Shown here: positions 55,601-61,440 of the stretch, piece after piece
Position numbering within the stretch: position 1 is the first letter of the stretch
How the letters are laid out: each line of letters opens with the position of its first letter
NCBI RefSeq assembly: GCF_015706575.1
Contig: NW_024037055.1
Coordinates: 11,508,262 to 11,572,261, forward strand
Direction of reading: 5' to 3'
DNA length: 64,000 nt
Source of the DNA: Patiria miniata
Taxonomy: Eukaryota > Echinodermata > Asteroidea > Valvatida > Asterinidae
Program-made: the position numbers and the translations under genes
Notes under the pieces: model-generated
Database searches by the model: none
Told to the model about the DNA's origin: nothing
The model's input: the letters and a program-made list of their open reading frames with translations, nothing else

Positions 55601-57074
55601 CTGGTGTTGAATTCCTACACATGTGGCTGATTCTCGGCTCAGGGTTTTGTGCACAGAGAATGGGTAATTTAATCTGGAACCAATTCTTTTGGAGCTGGAA
55701 CTGAGGATAGCGGGTACCCGGTTTTCAAAAAAAATTGGACTCGCGGTTCCGGTTCTAGAACCGGGGAACCGATGGAACCTCGCAATGCTAGTTCATATAT
55801 GTTTTCAGTTTGACAAACAGTTCTGGAGAAGAATTTGCTGAGGAGAACCATAATAATAACAACAATAGAAAAATCATACAATAACAATAGGTGTTGGGCT
55901 GAGGCCCAACACCTAATAAAAATACCATTTTCCTTGAATTGCTTCTAGAGAGCACCTTTTTAAGTGACAGAATTAATCCTTGCAGTATTTTCGGCGTAAA
56001 CTTTGTAATCTTAAAAGGCCAAACTGCTTATCAAATGAGGGCACTGTAACAACACCATTTCTGGGTAAAACACCAAAAAATCCATTCCATTAAATTTTTC
56101 TTCAATCTGAAAATCAAAGATTGTGGTAACATAGATTTTTAATTGTAGCCTTGGACACGAGTCTTGTATATCCTCAAAATGGGATTGTTAGATTGCCATC
56201 ATTGGTTCAGGAATACAACCCAATATTTGATCATCATAAAATAAATTTCCCCCCCCCCCCCATGTTACATTATTGTTACACATTGGTAACCGGCCCTCAA
56301 GCATTCCTTGGTTCATTCTACAATGCATATGTACATGTAACACATTTTGTCACTGTATCCTAAACATGATGTCTACAAAGATAAACTGTATGCAAAGCGG
56401 TACGTGTACATGTAGCACAACCATGGAAAAGTGATACTAAAAAGAAGTGATCAGACAAATCTTGTACCATATAGAATATTTACATGTTCCAATTCTGTTT
56501 TCATCATTTGCAAGACTACAGGGTACATGTACATACTGTACAAGACTTAATTTCGTCATGTCAGTGCAACAAGGTCGTAACTCAATTCTGCGACAAAATC
56601 ATATATCGGGCGTATATGCTCCGTGCAACAACGTCATATCATGATGTCCATCAACTTTGTGTGTGTATCTGGGTTATTTTAAGCAAGATACGACCTTTTG
56701 TCATTCTAAAACTCGTGTTTCACTTAAAAACTATTTTAGGAGATACGACTTTGTTGCACGGACACGATGATTTGTATCTGCTTACATGTACATCATTTAT
56801 ATTTTGAATAACCTTCTCAGTGCTAGTGTGAAAGGGCTTTTGATGATAGTATGTTTGTATTTTGCAGGTAGTCCAACATTTGAGCTGGCCGTCATTAATC
56901 CAGGATATGTTATGGGTCCAATTCTCTCTGGGAGTAGCTGTACCAGTATGGAAGTGATGAAAAGACTCATGTGCAGGGATCCACCTCTAATTCCAAAAAT
57001 GAACTTCAGTGTTGTAGATGTACGTGATGTAGCTGCATGTCACATCATTGCCATGACACATCCGGAGGCATCAG
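16583..57074 (+). CDS. Extended SDR reductase, dihydroflavonol/cinnamoyl-CoA reductase-like (five exons, C-terminus not found)
   Basis: The exons are 16583-16616, 17202-17403, 38148-38329, 50664-50798 and 56868-57074, giving about 253 codons. Splice phases agree at every junction. Exon 2 has the Rossmann motif [10 protein letters not shown] and the NADP-type VRGTVRS strand. Exon 3 has HIASPFP and ends in [10 protein letters not shown], carrying the catalytic Ser. Exon 4 holds YSKSK, the YxxxK pair. Exon 5 has INPGYVMGP and [12 protein letters not shown]. These are hallmarks of the DFR/CCR/anthocyanidin-reductase-like group, which reduces carbonyl groups with NADPH in the cytosol; the animal substrate is unknown. 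Relatives are about 320-340 residues, so some 70-80 C-terminal residues are missing. The introns are about 0.6, 20.7, 12.3 and 6.1 kb, and the large ones are mostly transposons. The intron after exon 4 uses a GC donor. No frame break is seen in any exon, so the gene is probably functional. Confidence 0.85.
16676..16982. mobile_element. hAT-like MITE made of GACTCGAGTC repeats, copy 1
   Basis: The left end CAGAGTTTTAATGACTCGAG is matched by the inverse of CAAGTCACTG-type sequence ending in TTACAACTCTG (16982). The flanks GGTGTGTC and GCTGTGTT agree at 6 of 8 positions, consistent with a decayed 8-bp hAT duplication. The interior is almost only permutations of TGACTCGACTCGAGTC. It sits in intron 1. 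Confidence 0.65.
17202..17403 (+). CDS. Reductase exon 2 (NADP-binding Rossmann motif)
   Basis: Polypyrimidine tract and CAG acceptor, GTAAGC donor. It encodes [17 protein letters not shown], then the VRGTVRS and VEADLTN strands. Confidence 0.92.
17588..18812. mobile_element. Foldback (palindromic) DNA element, Mutator-like by its 9-bp target duplication
   Basis: The left arm (17588-17998) is the inverse of the right arm (18082-18241 plus 18555-18812), around a loop of about 80 bp. The ends read TAGTCCCATAAATGTG on both sides. The 9-bp duplication GGCTGTTGT flanks it (17579-17587 and 18813-18821). A 9-bp duplication with very long inverted arms points to a Mutator-type foldback element; Merlin is possible. 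No transposase is present. Mirror-image open frames on both strands are a by-product of the palindrome. It lies in intron 2. Confidence 0.85.
18242..18549. mobile_element. 308-bp MITE nested in the right arm of the foldback element
   Basis: The 19-bp inverted ends GCCAAGTTCGGGCAAGGAC and (inverse) GGCAAGTTCGCGCAAGGAC differ at two positions. The 5-bp duplication CAGAG occurs at 18237-18241 and 18550-18554. The left arm of the foldback shows the uninterrupted site. An inner copy of AGTTCGGGCAAG is at about 18492-18505. Confidence 0.85.
18822..19124. other. Intronic sequence with a short possible ORF remnant
   Basis: A TATATA stretch near 18891 is followed by ATG near 18934 and short frames (MSSSEEAKT-, and in another frame [16 protein letters not shown]). 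It may be the start of a decayed transposase gene next to the hAT-like element at 19125. There is no domain evidence. Confidence 0.25.
19125..19935. mobile_element. hAT-like GACTCGAGTC element, copy 2, longer and decayed
   Basis: It begins CAGAGTTGTAATGGCTCGAG (19125), the same end as copy 1. Clusters of GACTCGAGTC-type motifs occupy 19130-19345 and 19790-19930, separated by about 450 bp of unrelated sequence. The right terminus is not clean. Confidence 0.55.
19936..21491. other. Unclassified tract with TATA and AATAAA signals, possible LTR remnant
   Basis: TATATAA at 20134-20140 is followed by GT-rich sequence and AATAAA at 20691-20696, the layout of a promoter-to-polyadenylation unit without an ORF. 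It could be a solo LTR or a non-coding transcript. A run of 21 G residues is at 21018-21038. Nothing else is recognised up to the SINE. Confidence 0.3.
21504..21739 (+). mobile_element. tRNA-derived SINE
   Basis: An RNA polymerase III A-box-like GGTTGAGTGGTAAG (21577) and B-box GTTCGAGTCCC (21621) lie at tRNA spacing, without the pairing arms of a true tRNA. A perfect 12-bp target duplication AAAATTCCATCT flanks it (21492-21503 and 21740-21751). Confidence 0.75.
22305..23255 (-). pseudogene. LINE reverse transcriptase, C-terminal part
   Basis: Two minus frames. 23255-23052 has RT motif A ([11 protein letters not shown]). 23015-22305 has the catalytic YADD box ([10 protein letters not shown]), an LNPQKTK motif and the thumb region to the C-terminus. 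A frame change separates them, between about 23050 and 23015. Confidence 0.85.
23379..25216 (-). pseudogene. LINE endonuclease and N-terminal RT
   Basis: Frame 25216-24575 begins with a hydrophobic stretch, then the endonuclease motifs [14 protein letters not shown] and ICITETWLN. Frame 24623-23379 continues the endonuclease ([12 protein letters not shown], then [12 protein letters not shown]) and enters RT with [12 protein letters not shown]. The two overlap in different frames near 24600, showing a frameshift. The endonuclease residues E, D/N and SDH are present. Confidence 0.85.
25493..25765 (+). pseudogene. piggyBac-type transposase fragment
   Basis: About 90 codons resembling part of the DDE_Tnp_1_7 (piggyBac/PGBD) transposase: [16 protein letters not shown], then [21 protein letters not shown] and [10 protein letters not shown], the segment around the first part of the catalytic domain. 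The rest of the gene is absent and the flanks are unrecognised, so this is a relic. Confidence 0.75.
25770..26740. other. Intronic sequence, nothing firmly recognised
   Basis: AT-rich to about 26220, then about 300 bp of more complex sequence. A phrase of the type CAATAGC(G)GATAG(G)AACAG recurs at about 26472 and 26621, suggesting a degraded tandem or dispersed repeat. Confidence 0.3.
26741..27842. mobile_element. Tandem-cassette element, copy 1 (two ~145-bp units)
   Basis: It starts with a hairpin (TATGCCCC...GGGGCATA, 26741-26770) and ends TTGCGGGGCATTTGTG, then a TGTGTTT/AAACACA hairpin and CCTGACTTGTT. It shares both ends and flanking segments with 45251-46430. It contains two tandem units (from 27372 and 27515), each with three AGGTCA-like half-sites. 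About 500 bp of extra sequence lies between GT-rich edges (about 26805-27345), including a 13-bp perfect inverted repeat CTTGTGGGGTACC (26828-26840/26853-26865). Non-coding; superfamily unknown. Confidence 0.7.
27843..28381. other. Sequence left of the DIRS-like fossil
   Basis: AT-rich with no gene. The left terminal repeat of the DIRS-like fossil that follows may lie here but is not recognisable. Confidence 0.3.
30396..30917. mobile_element. piggyBac-like MITE (TTAA duplication) inside DIRS fossil B
   Basis: The inverted ends AGGGATGATGTACAACATT and (inverse) AGGGAACATACAACATTTG are flanked by TTAA at 30392-30395 and 30918-30921. The host element is continuous across the site. TTAA is the piggyBac target. 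It has no coding capacity. Confidence 0.75.
31297..31727 (+). mobile_element. tRNA-derived SINE inside DIRS fossil B
   Basis: A-box-like TGGTCCAATGGTT (31304) and B-box GGTTCGAATCC (31370) are followed by a body with CTTGAGCAAGGCTCTTAACC and GTTAAAGAACCC phrases common in invertebrate SINEs, and an ATT-rich tail (31713-31727). AGAATTGG and AGAATGG flank it as a near-perfect duplication. Confidence 0.75.
32254..32826 (+). pseudogene. RTE-like LINE, 5'-truncated reverse transcriptase end
   Basis: An open 190-codon frame with the C-terminal part of a non-[54 protein letters not shown] and GRPRKTW. This series is typical of RTE-clade proteins. The catalytic domain upstream is absent, so it is a dead 5'-truncated copy; the frame itself is intact, suggesting moderate age. 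A short ATGATGAAT-type end follows. Confidence 0.8.
32830..34465. other. Unassigned sequence with fragments of Tc1/pogo-like ends
   Basis: AT-rich with no gene. CAGTCAACTCCCGTTAGTAC near 33110 resembles a pogo/Tc1-type terminus, and GCGGCTTATATTCCGAAAAT followed by TACGGTA near 34353-34379 resembles another. I could not pair either with a second end. Confidence 0.3.
34466..34668 (-). mobile_element. tRNA-derived SINE, minus strand
   Basis: On minus, the A-box ATGGGTCTAGTGA (34660-34648) and B-box GGGGTTCGAATCC (34615-34603) precede a body ending in the phrase CCCATCCAGG. This is a well-known invertebrate SINE layout. It lies in the block interrupting DIRS fossil B. Confidence 0.7.
35175..35705. 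mobile_element. MITE-like element with ~50-bp inverted ends
   Basis: TTCGCTCGTACC, a C-run, CTGCAAACAGGATGCTGGG and ATACTCTGATGA at 35175-35233 recur in inverse at 35656-35705. The left arm has a 14-C run (35185-35198) where the right has a shorter G-run. No ORF. It directly follows DIRS fossil B; no clear target duplication. Confidence 0.6.
35771..36775. mobile_element. ~1-kb element with long (130-200 bp) inverted terminal repeats
   Basis: Sequence from about 35771 (GAGTTTAACTCGGCCTCCGAGA and on, to GGGTCGGACACT) recurs inverted to about 36775, with further matches inward (TTTCGTCGATTTTT). The middle is about 600 bp of unique sequence with no recognised protein. Mirror frames on the two strands derive from the arms. 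Superfamily unknown. Confidence 0.65.
36776..38147. other. Right end of intron 2
   Basis: AT-rich. It holds a 14-C run (37145-37158) and three copies of an 18-bp unit (GGCATACTGGCTGGAGYA, about 37587-37640) inside a 98-codon minus frame (37820-37524) with a Pro/Ser/Thr-rich repeat and no domain. This is probably not a gene. Confidence 0.3.
38148..38329 (+). CDS. Reductase exon 3
   Basis: TGCAG acceptor, GTGAGT donor. It encodes [16 protein letters not shown], the helix [13 protein letters not shown] and the strand [15 protein letters not shown] that bears the catalytic Ser. The conservation to the family is obvious. Confidence 0.95.
38752..39056. mobile_element. Inverted-repeat MITE-like element in intron 3
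   Basis: Arms of about 110 bp: the left starts near 38752 and includes TTATGATAATGAGTAGACTGG (first 20 bases matched); its inverse runs to about 39050. The loop is about 50 bp. No ORF and no clean duplication at the ends. Confidence 0.6.
39331..39536. mobile_element. 206-bp MITE with perfect 14-bp inverted ends
   Basis: CAGTCCTTCTGATT (39331-39344) and its exact inverse (39523-39536) are flanked by TAAAAT on both sides (39325-39330 and 39537-39542). The interior is GTGTG/TTTCTAGG-rich with internal repeats of TAGGTGTG. The superfamily is unclear; a 6-bp duplication is unusual. Confidence 0.75.
39752..39890. mobile_element. CAGTGTTGTAGTCGAGTC element, truncated relative of the GACTCGAGTC family
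   Basis: It begins CAGTGTTGTAGTCGAGTC and consists of GAGTCCGAGTCCCGAGTCAC variants. The start is hAT-like and parallels the copies at 16676 and 19125. No matching right end. Confidence 0.5.
40002..40108 (+). repeat. DIRS-like element A, left inverted terminal repeat
   Basis: It runs from TACTTACCTGTAGAGCAAT to CTACCCATGATAC and matches the inverse of 44668-44772 with only about four differences by eye. Confidence 0.92.
40109..41735 (+). pseudogene. DIRS-like element A, Gag-like and RT-leader region
   Basis: Overlapping plus frames (40029-40676, 40426-41158, 41210-41491) encode basic, Ser/Lys-rich and acidic segments ([36 protein letters not shown]) also found in the other two DIRS-like fossils, then an RT-leader phrase ITSDRWVL. 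No CCHC knuckle seen, as is common in DIRS Gag. Confidence 0.75.
41740..43551 (+). pseudogene. DIRS-like element A, reverse transcriptase-RNase H region
   Basis: About 600 codons. RT shows [39 protein letters not shown] and the catalytic [10 protein letters not shown]. RNase H shows [23 protein letters not shown] and [10 protein letters not shown] distal segment ([17 protein letters not shown] through [16 protein letters not shown]) is conserved in DIRS-like elements. Confidence 0.93.
43552..44300 (+). pseudogene. DIRS-like element A, tyrosine recombinase region
   Basis: It encodes the N-terminal SAM-like part ([15 protein letters not shown]) and the catalytic-domain start [18 protein letters not shown] with the first Arg, then [10 protein letters not shown] and QLFITTT segments and the HxxR-region remains. 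This enzyme would replace integrase in DIRS elements. Confidence 0.88.
44335..44478. repeat. Two tandem 73-bp repeats in the DIRS-like element A 3' region
   Basis: ATGATTCACTTACATATAAT begins the units at 44335 and 44408; the copies are almost identical. Confidence 0.9.
44668..44772 (-). repeat. DIRS-like element A, right inverted terminal repeat
   Basis: Inverse of 40002-40108, from GTATCATGGGTAG to CTACAGGTAAGTA. Confidence 0.92.
45079..45199. repeat. Dispersed repeat, copy 1 (GGAGCGCGAAGCCCTTACGG family)
   Basis: About 120 bp of GGAGCGCGAAGCCCTTACGG, GGGGCCCGCTTAAGGGCC and GATGCTCTGTGGTGCA phrases, repeated in direct orientation at 46612-46737. A GC-rich MITE-like remnant. Confidence 0.75.
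45251..46430. mobile_element. Tandem-cassette element, copy 2 (six 145-bp units)
   Basis: It has the same ends as 26741-27842 (TATGCCCC hairpin; TTGCGGGGCATTTGTG and terminal hairpin). After a GGGT-repeat, six tandem units start at 45369, 45514, 45659, 45804, 45950 and 46095, spacing 145-146 bp. Five carry AGGTCAAGGGTCAAGGTCA (for example 45470-45488); the unit at about 45760 has one changed base. No ORF. Confidence 0.8.
46612..46737. repeat. Dispersed repeat, copy 2 (GGAGCGCGAAGCCCTTACGG family)
   Basis: Direct repeat of 45079-45199; the two copies bracket the tandem-cassette element. Confidence 0.75.
46738..50663. other. Right part of intron 3, no supported gene
   Basis: Mostly unique sequence. 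A minus frame starting [20 protein letters not shown] (47591 down) looks like the basic N-terminus of a chromatin- or transposon-type protein but stops early. Another minus stretch, 49655-49334 ([15 protein letters not shown], then [12 protein letters not shown] to RREVSV-like end), reads protein-like with an interruption. C-runs are at 48914-48926 and 49130-49142. None can be assigned. Confidence 0.3.
50664..50798 (+). CDS. Reductase exon 4 (YxxxK catalytic motif)
   Basis: CTTAG acceptor. It encodes [19 protein letters not shown] and [20 protein letters not shown], with Tyr and Lys of the SDR catalytic pair. The donor is AAAAG|GCAAGT, a GC donor with otherwise ideal consensus. Confidence 0.93.
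50927..51676. mobile_element. Harbinger-like MITE (TTA duplication, GGCC ends)
   Basis: It starts GGCC plus a C-run and CTCCGGCTTCTGGTATG; the right end is the inverse (CATACCAGAAGCCGGAG ... GGCC). TTA flanks both sides (50924-50926 and 51677-51679). A TTA duplication and GGCC terminus are PIF/Harbinger features. The 104-codon internal frame has no known domain. Confidence 0.75.
51680..52980. other. Intron 4 sequence, nothing recognised
   Basis: AT-rich and unique; no ORF with protein-family features and no clear repeat. Confidence 0.35.
52984..53405. repeat. GTTGATT/GTTGATGTT minisatellite
   Basis: About 420 bp of irregular tandem TTGATTG, TTGATG and TTGTTGATT units, strand-asymmetric (T/G on plus), in intron 4. 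Confidence 0.95.
53406..54520. other. Intron 4 sequence with a short duplication
   Basis: TTTCCCTTTTGTACGCAAT occurs at about 53856 and 53909. Otherwise AT-rich with no gene. Confidence 0.35.
54529..55790. mobile_element. hAT-like non-autonomous element, 1.26 kb, GGTTCC-rich ends
   Basis: The ends TAGGCTTGAGCGGTTCC and (inverse) TAGCATTGCGAGGTTCC are flanked by the 8-bp duplication GTTCATAT (54521-54528 and 55791-55798), as in hAT elements. The subterminal regions are full of GGTTCCGGTTC and GAGCCGATTC variants. No transposase. Confidence 0.8.
55888..55915. other. Perfect 12-bp-stem palindrome
   Basis: TAGGTGTTGGGC, a TGAG loop, then its exact inverse, followed by ATAAAAA and preceded by ATAATAACAACAA. 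It could be a hairpin terminator of a repeat element or a processed-element end. Confidence 0.7.
55916..56867. other. Right end of intron 4
   Basis: AT-rich; a 13-C run at 56249-56261; several ACATGTA motifs. No gene. Confidence 0.4.
56868..57074 (+). CDS. Reductase exon 5
   Basis: TTTGCAG acceptor. It encodes [16 protein letters not shown], a helix with SMEVMKRLM, and [22 protein letters not shown]. The donor GTACAT is weak; reading through would end at TAG three codons later, so a short isoform ending here is possible. Confidence 0.92.
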
Positions 57075-57328
57075 GTACATTTTAGATCACAAGTTGATCC
57101 AAACGTAAAGCATGAGTGATTGTTCCTAATGTTACATGTATGAAACACAGGGCATTTTCACCTTTCTTGAATAGGCAAATGGGAAGTCACCCAAGTAGAG
57201 GTTGAGAATGCAGCCATATGTATCACTCTTAACAGATAATCAGGTACTTGTGTGAGAAGAGTTTAGAGTGACAAGCTTTTACTGGTCCTGGGGGGATAGC
57301 CTAGTGTCCTCTTAATCTAACTGAATAT
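57075..57328. other. Short spacer after exon 5
   Basis: No feature seen. Confidence 0.4.
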
Positions 57329-57726
57329 TGTAGCGGGAAGCTATTGGGCTCTTGTCCTCCAAGTCCAGCAAAATGAAAGAAAAGGGGGCACACACAGGAT
57401 TTCTAACTCGAAAGGAAGCTCTTATTTATTTTGCCAAACGGACTCTGCGGTCAACTCGCCGCACCGCCATCAGAGCTGCAACTGATGGCGGTGTTCCCAG
57501 CATAGAAAAGCACAGCCACACAAAATGCATTACATTGTAACAACTTCGAGTAGCCAAACCTTTCAGTGACCTATTTATGGAAAGTAATCTCCAGGGTGTG
57601 CACAGACAAAAGAACTAGGTCAGCACACCTGTGACCCAACGCGCCAACAATGCACCGCCGGGGGCCCTCCAGCAGCGGCTAGTGAACAAAAGTAACAATA
57701 AAACGATATATAAGCTGTCCGTTACA
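57329..57726 (-). repeat. Gypsy-like 3' LTR
   Basis: Direct repeat of 59587-59982; downstream LTR when read on minus. Confidence 0.8.
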
Positions 57727-57877
57727 CCGCTCCGTCCCAAAAATTTGCCTATTCTCCTGAATAGGAGGCACATTTACAACAAAAATACAGGGATTTACAA
57801 TGAAATATACAAATTTCCAAATCTTGTCAAAGGGTTTTCGTTTCCCAAAAAATGTTTTGTTGATGAATGATCTGAAC

Positions 57878-58082
57878 CATGGGCGTCGCCAGGATTTTTC
57901 CAGGGGGGGGGGCAAAGCAAATTTTTCCTTATCATCTCTATCATTTTTTTCTGAGCGTGAACAGGGGAACATTTTCCCTACCCCCCCCATCAAATTAACA
58001 GTAATATGGCTTCGCACCTCTTTTTCCTTTTTTTTTTTCTCTTTTTTTCCCCGTTACCCCCCCCCCCCTTGCGAGGCCCATG
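57878..58082. mobile_element. 205-bp hAT-like MITE nested in the Gypsy-like element
   Basis: The inverted ends CATGGGCGTCGCCAGG and (inverse) CATGGGCCTCGCAAGG are flanked by the perfect 8-bp duplication ATCTGAAC (57870-57877 and 58083-58090). The interior is G-run then C-run and poly-T rich. Confidence 0.85.
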
Positions 58083-59586
58083 ATCTGAACTTGAAAATCT
58101 TTTTACAGAACATGCTTTTTTTCTTTCTTTTTCTAAACACAATTGGGTTGATCTGGTCCCCAAAGTGGTCCAGCAATCCATGATGACTACCACAGCAACA
58201 GGAGAATATTATAAGAAACAACATGAGAAATCAAATACTTTGCTTTGTTAATCAATTGGTGTCCTCAATGGAAGTCCATCAGTGTTGATTCTAGTCCCCA
58301 GACTGGTTACATAGAATCAAACAATGATACAGCAAACTGTGACGACTACACTACAACAATTTCAACACATTCTTTTACAGTTGTTTCTTCAGTTCACTCA
58401 GAAACTGTCCTTTCTTCACTATCTGTCTTCACCAAGAGAGACCTTCTCTCCAGTCTCTGCCCTTGTTGCACTTCACCAGCTTCAGTGTCTCCCGCCGAGT
58501 ACATAGGTCATGTCGCTGTACTCCTGGCACTTTTTCGTTAATTCCCAACCTTGCTTAGATCCCGATGTCTGTCCATGCGGTATTTCTGTCCATGCGTGCT
58601 CTACTCCATTTACTAGTGTCCTCTTTGGTGGCCTTGTCTTCTGTGGTACACCCTGCACTTGGGGATCCCCTGTCTTCCATGGCCTTGTCTTCTGTGGTAC
58701 ACCCTGCAACGGTGGATTCCCAGCCTTTGATGCGCCATGCACCAATGGGTATCCTGTTTTCTGTGGTACTCCCTGTACTCCTGGCCTTGTCTTCTGTGAT
58801 GTGTACTGCATCGCAGAATCCGCAGTCTGGTTGGCCTACTGTTCTTGTCCCTTGTTCATGTCGCCTAGTGCCACGCCATCACCTGAACGTGCAGGTCAGT
58901 GTCTTGTGGTCAATTGCCCAAGGTCAGAGTTGCTGTCCTAGCAGTACGGCGGTCGATGAGTTCAGCGTACTCCGGCTGATTGGAATGCACCATTGGAGCC
59001 GTCCACAACAGTGGAGCAGTGTGCATTGATGGAGATGTTCGCAACGATGGAGCTATCGATGTGCAGCTGGTATTCTCAGCAGCAGTTGGATCAGGACTGG
59101 AAAACCCAGTGCATCAGCAAACCTTGATCCGATGGACAGCCACCATGTTCGGTAGTATCACAGGATGGGGCTCCATGTCATCGGCAGGGCTATCACCGCT
59201 TACAGCGGTTTCTCTGCCCTTGGTCTCCACATCCACGCAACAACCACGCCTAACATCAATGTCTGCTCCCGGACCTCTGAACGGCCTTGCTTGGCATTTA
59301 TTCCCACTCTGATCCACACTAGCAGAATCATCGGAATGGTACATCACTTCCAATTTGGTGATCATTTTATTGATCTTTTGTAACACACCAACCAGTGATC
59401 CAGTGGCCATTGGATTACTTCCATGTCTGTCCAAGGAATAGGCTGATCCAGAAATCTGTCTTTCACCGTCCTCCCGAAAATTGGCGTCCACGATTTCATC
59501 TGCGGTGGTGCACTTCATCATTTTCAGTCATGTTGCAAATGCATTGAGTCAAATTATCCCGTCAATATCCCACTGCTGCCACCATT

Positions 59587-59982
59587 TGTTGCGGGAACCC
59601 ATTGGGCTCCTGTCCTCCAAGTTGAGCAAAACGCAAGAAAATGGGACACACACAAGATTTCTAACTCAAAAGGAAGCTCTTATTTATTTCAGCAAATGGA
59701 CTCTGCGGTCAACTCGCTGCACCGCCATCAAAAATGCAACTGCTGATTCCCAGCATAGAAAAGCACAGCTACACAAAATGTATTAGATTTTAACAACTTG
59801 GAGTAGCCAAACCTTTAAGTGACCTATTTATAGAAAGTATATCTTTGGAGCGCGCACTTAGCCAGACAAAAGTACTAGGTCAGTGCACCTGTGACCCAAT
59901 GCCCCAATAATGCGCTGCAGCTCTCCGGCGGCGGCTGATGAACAAAAGCAATAATAAAGTGATATACAAACTGTCCGTTACA
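59587..59982 (-). repeat. Gypsy-like 5' LTR
   Basis: Direct repeat of 57329-57726; upstream LTR when read on minus, followed by the primer-binding-like site. Confidence 0.8.
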
Positions 59983-61440
59983 ATACGTATTTGTCTGTCT
60001 GTCGGGCCTTTGGGCTGTCTGTCTGTCTGTCACATGTGACTTAGACGAGACACCAAAAATACATTGACTGTTTGCATCCATGCGCATGGGTTCCTTCACA
60101 TTCTGAACGCCTCCCTGTTCCTTTGCGTGCTGTACAGTATTTTGCACATGTTCCTCATACTGTTCTCGGACATGCTTTACCGAGAGGGTATTGCTATGCT
60201 AATCCACCTTTTCTTTGCATGCGAGAATGGGAACATCACAACAAAAAGAAGCGAAGAAGTAACGTATGCTTGGGAAAAAAAAAACCAATGGGAATTAGAT
60301 CCTATTTGGTAATTGAAACCAGACATCGGAACCAGCATTAAATAAATAGACTTTCTGTTTTTTTAGGATTCAAACAGCACGAAAATACCCGAAATATTTT
60401 TACTCAACAGAAGCGATGAAATTACCTCAGTGTCAAGTGTGTATATGTATAATGTACAGCTCTTAATTTAGCATGTCAATGTTTTTCCGTCTGTGTTATT
60501 TTATACCGGTACATCTATTGGTGAGCTTTTTGTGGTGTTTAAATATCATTTATCAAAGACGTGACCAAATAACTGAAGTAACGTGTTCGCACCACCCAGT
60601 TTGCCAACGACAAAGCTAATGAATGTTTGGATTCCTTTATCTCATAATTCTACCCAATCATTTGGCAACATCAAGCAATAGGTACCGACCTTTCATTTAA
60701 CATGCAGACAAGCCCCAATCCCGAAAGTCTGCTGCACTCCTCCCTCGTAAAAGCGTCCAATCATGTAGTACCTTGTCAGGAATCCTCTGTTATAATTGGT
60801 TGTTAAATAATATCCCATTTAAAGGAAGTCTCACTAGCCGCAGACTAAATATTGCTCATTCAAAGAATTTCCACCTGGGGTCTGTTATAAGAGATACATT
60901 GTATTACTTGCGTCGATAGGCCATCAATCGATGTCTCAACACCGGCAAGTTTATTCCCCGGATGGATTAATTTGTTTCTTATATCGAAAACCTACCTTTA
61001 TGTTAAATATACCCCTTTTTTTATATTAAAACAAAACACTTAAATCAAAAATATAAATACTTAAACATTTCACTTGTATTCTGGAGGTATATTGAATAAA
61101 AGGTACATTTTTATAAGGATTTCTGAATTTTAAAAGAAAGTAGAAGACTCACCAGCCAGTGTTTATTAAACAGCGTATTTCTTTGAGAAGTAATTTTAAT
61201 GATCATATCAGAGAAAATACGTTTAACTTTAGCCTATCCCGGTATTCTCAAAACATTTGTTTGAATTCCAGTATCTGAATTGCCTGAAGTAGTTATTCAA
61301 AATAGCATTTTGTTGGCCTTTCATTTTGTGATAAATGGGAAAAAACATTTGAATAAATTTGTCACAATTTTTTTATTTCAACTCTAATCACCGCATGCCA
61401 TCCAACAAACATTGTAAGGTACAATGATCACTGGTACAGT
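59983..61440. other. Unassigned AT-rich region
   Basis: A short CTGT repeat (about 59994-60030); otherwise unique sequence. No exon of the reductase could be recognised here. Confidence 0.35.

Larger units (their letters stand above)
57329..59982 (-). mobile_element. Gypsy-like LTR element, short internal region, fossil
   Basis: Direct repeats of about 397 bp (57329-57726 and 59587-59982) run TGTAGCGGG/TGTTGCGGG to GTCCGTTACA. On minus, TGGTGGCAGCAGTGGGATATT-like sequence (first 20 bases) directly follows the right LTR, the usual Gypsy primer-binding-site position, so the element reads on minus. The interior is only about 1.86 kb; a possible Gag leader is at 59521-59114, a GVPQKTRP-repeat frame at 58811-58482, and there is no pol. 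Flanks ATAT/ATAC may be a decayed 4-bp duplication. It is non-autonomous or internally deleted; the LTRs are clearly diverged, so it is old. Confidence 0.75.

Noticed and set aside
60367-60420. Acceptor-like TTTTTTTTAG followed by a phase-compatible short frame
   Set aside because: It yields GFKQHENTRNIFTQQKR and a stop, which is not family-like; a poly-T run before AG is common by chance in AT-rich DNA.
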